Of a stretch of DNA of 21,190 bases, positions 21,079-21,190 are shown one piece after another (positions within the stretch are counted from its first letter, which is position 1; every line of letters starts with the position of its first letter). A program made the translations under genes and the position numbers. The stretch is taken from the NCBI GenBank assembly GCA_004298405.1, contig SCSL01000066.1:1-21190 (forward strand), read 5' to 3'. The notes beneath the pieces are model-generated. The model ran no database searches and was not told the origin of the DNA. It worked only from the letters and a program-made list of their open reading frames with translations. Source of the DNA: Patescibacteria group bacterium (lineage in GTDB: Bacteria; Patescibacteriota; Patescibacteriia; UBA9934; GWF2-40-263).

Positions 21079-21122
21079 TTTAAAATTCAAAATCGGACTC
21101 TTTTAAAGTTGAAAATCGGACT
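21079..21122. repeat. 23-bp imperfect tandem repeat upstream of the promoter
   Basis: Two copies of a TTTAAA(A/G)TT(C/G)AAAATCGGACT unit (21079-21099 and 21101-21122), with the last 11 bases identical at a spacing of 23. They lie 14 to 57 bases upstream of the -35 on the transcribed strand, where activator or repressor sites are common. Confidence 0.7.
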
Positions 21123-21156
21123 GTAGGCGTCTGGTGCCAGGAACTGGGTAGACTCT

Positions 21157-21177
21157 GTGGGTTCATTCATAACCCAC
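21157..21177. repeat. inverted repeat near right edge
   Basis: GTGGGTT (21157-21163) and AACCCAC (21171-21177) are perfect 7-bp inverted arms around CATTCAT. No T-tract is visible on either side within the window. Confidence 0.6.
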
Positions 21178-21190
21178 TACCCCCTATGGC

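Overview
The window looks like chromosomal housekeeping DNA from a bacterium using the standard bacterial code (TGA is a stop). The gene content suggests a small-genome lineage of the Patescibacteria (Candidate Phyla Radiation), perhaps Parcubacteria/Uhrbacteria-like. This is inference: it rests on a ProRS without editing domain, many Shine-Dalgarno-less (SD-less) starts, compact operons and several lineage-type hypothetical proteins. No 16S or marker tree was available.

Layout. 1-3453 (mostly minus strand): a possible partial ORF at the left edge, then pyrD-pyrC (pyrimidine synthesis, translationally coupled) and an MFS exporter behind a structured leader that looks like an attenuator or riboswitch. 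3454-5840 (minus): a mini-type proS, probably leaderless, and an unrecognised 251-aa protein, each with its own promoter and terminator. 5850-6160: divergent tRNA-Arg(TCG) and tRNA-Lys(CTT) sharing one palindromic -35 core. 6145-8350 (minus): rpmF, nusB, rnc and a transglutaminase-like protein. 8396-12604 (minus): unknown helical protein, degenerate metallo-beta-lactamase-fold protein, small membrane protein, gyrA. 12613-18500 (plus): S1-domain protein, ftsH, polytopic membrane protein, pilB. 18454-20008 (minus): tsaD-tsaE, convergent with pilB. 20019-21065 (minus): a nucleotidyltransferase with its own promoter and terminator. 20936-21190 holds only its promoter, a tandem repeat and an inverted repeat.

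How the parts relate. The core is information processing (ProRS, two tRNAs, RNase III, NusB, L32, gyrase, S1, t6A enzymes TsaD/TsaE) plus envelope functions (FtsH, PilB). Two styles of translation start coexist. Most core genes lack an SD and start in the context CTATG or NTATG. pyrD, pyrC, MFS, the 251-aa protein, the polytopic membrane protein and the nucleotidyltransferase have recognisable purine-rich SDs. The pyr/MFS block and the nucleotidyltransferase also look more GC-rich by eye, so they may be later arrivals.

The best candidates for something undescribed are: the MFS leader with mutually exclusive 11-bp helices (3475-3647); the SD-less CTATG start context; three hairpin-forming in-frame insertions in tsaD; and the gyrA-linked trio of uncharacterised proteins. 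Promoters were read by eye as TTGACA-like / 16-17 bp / TAnnnT. GC and codon statements are qualitative.
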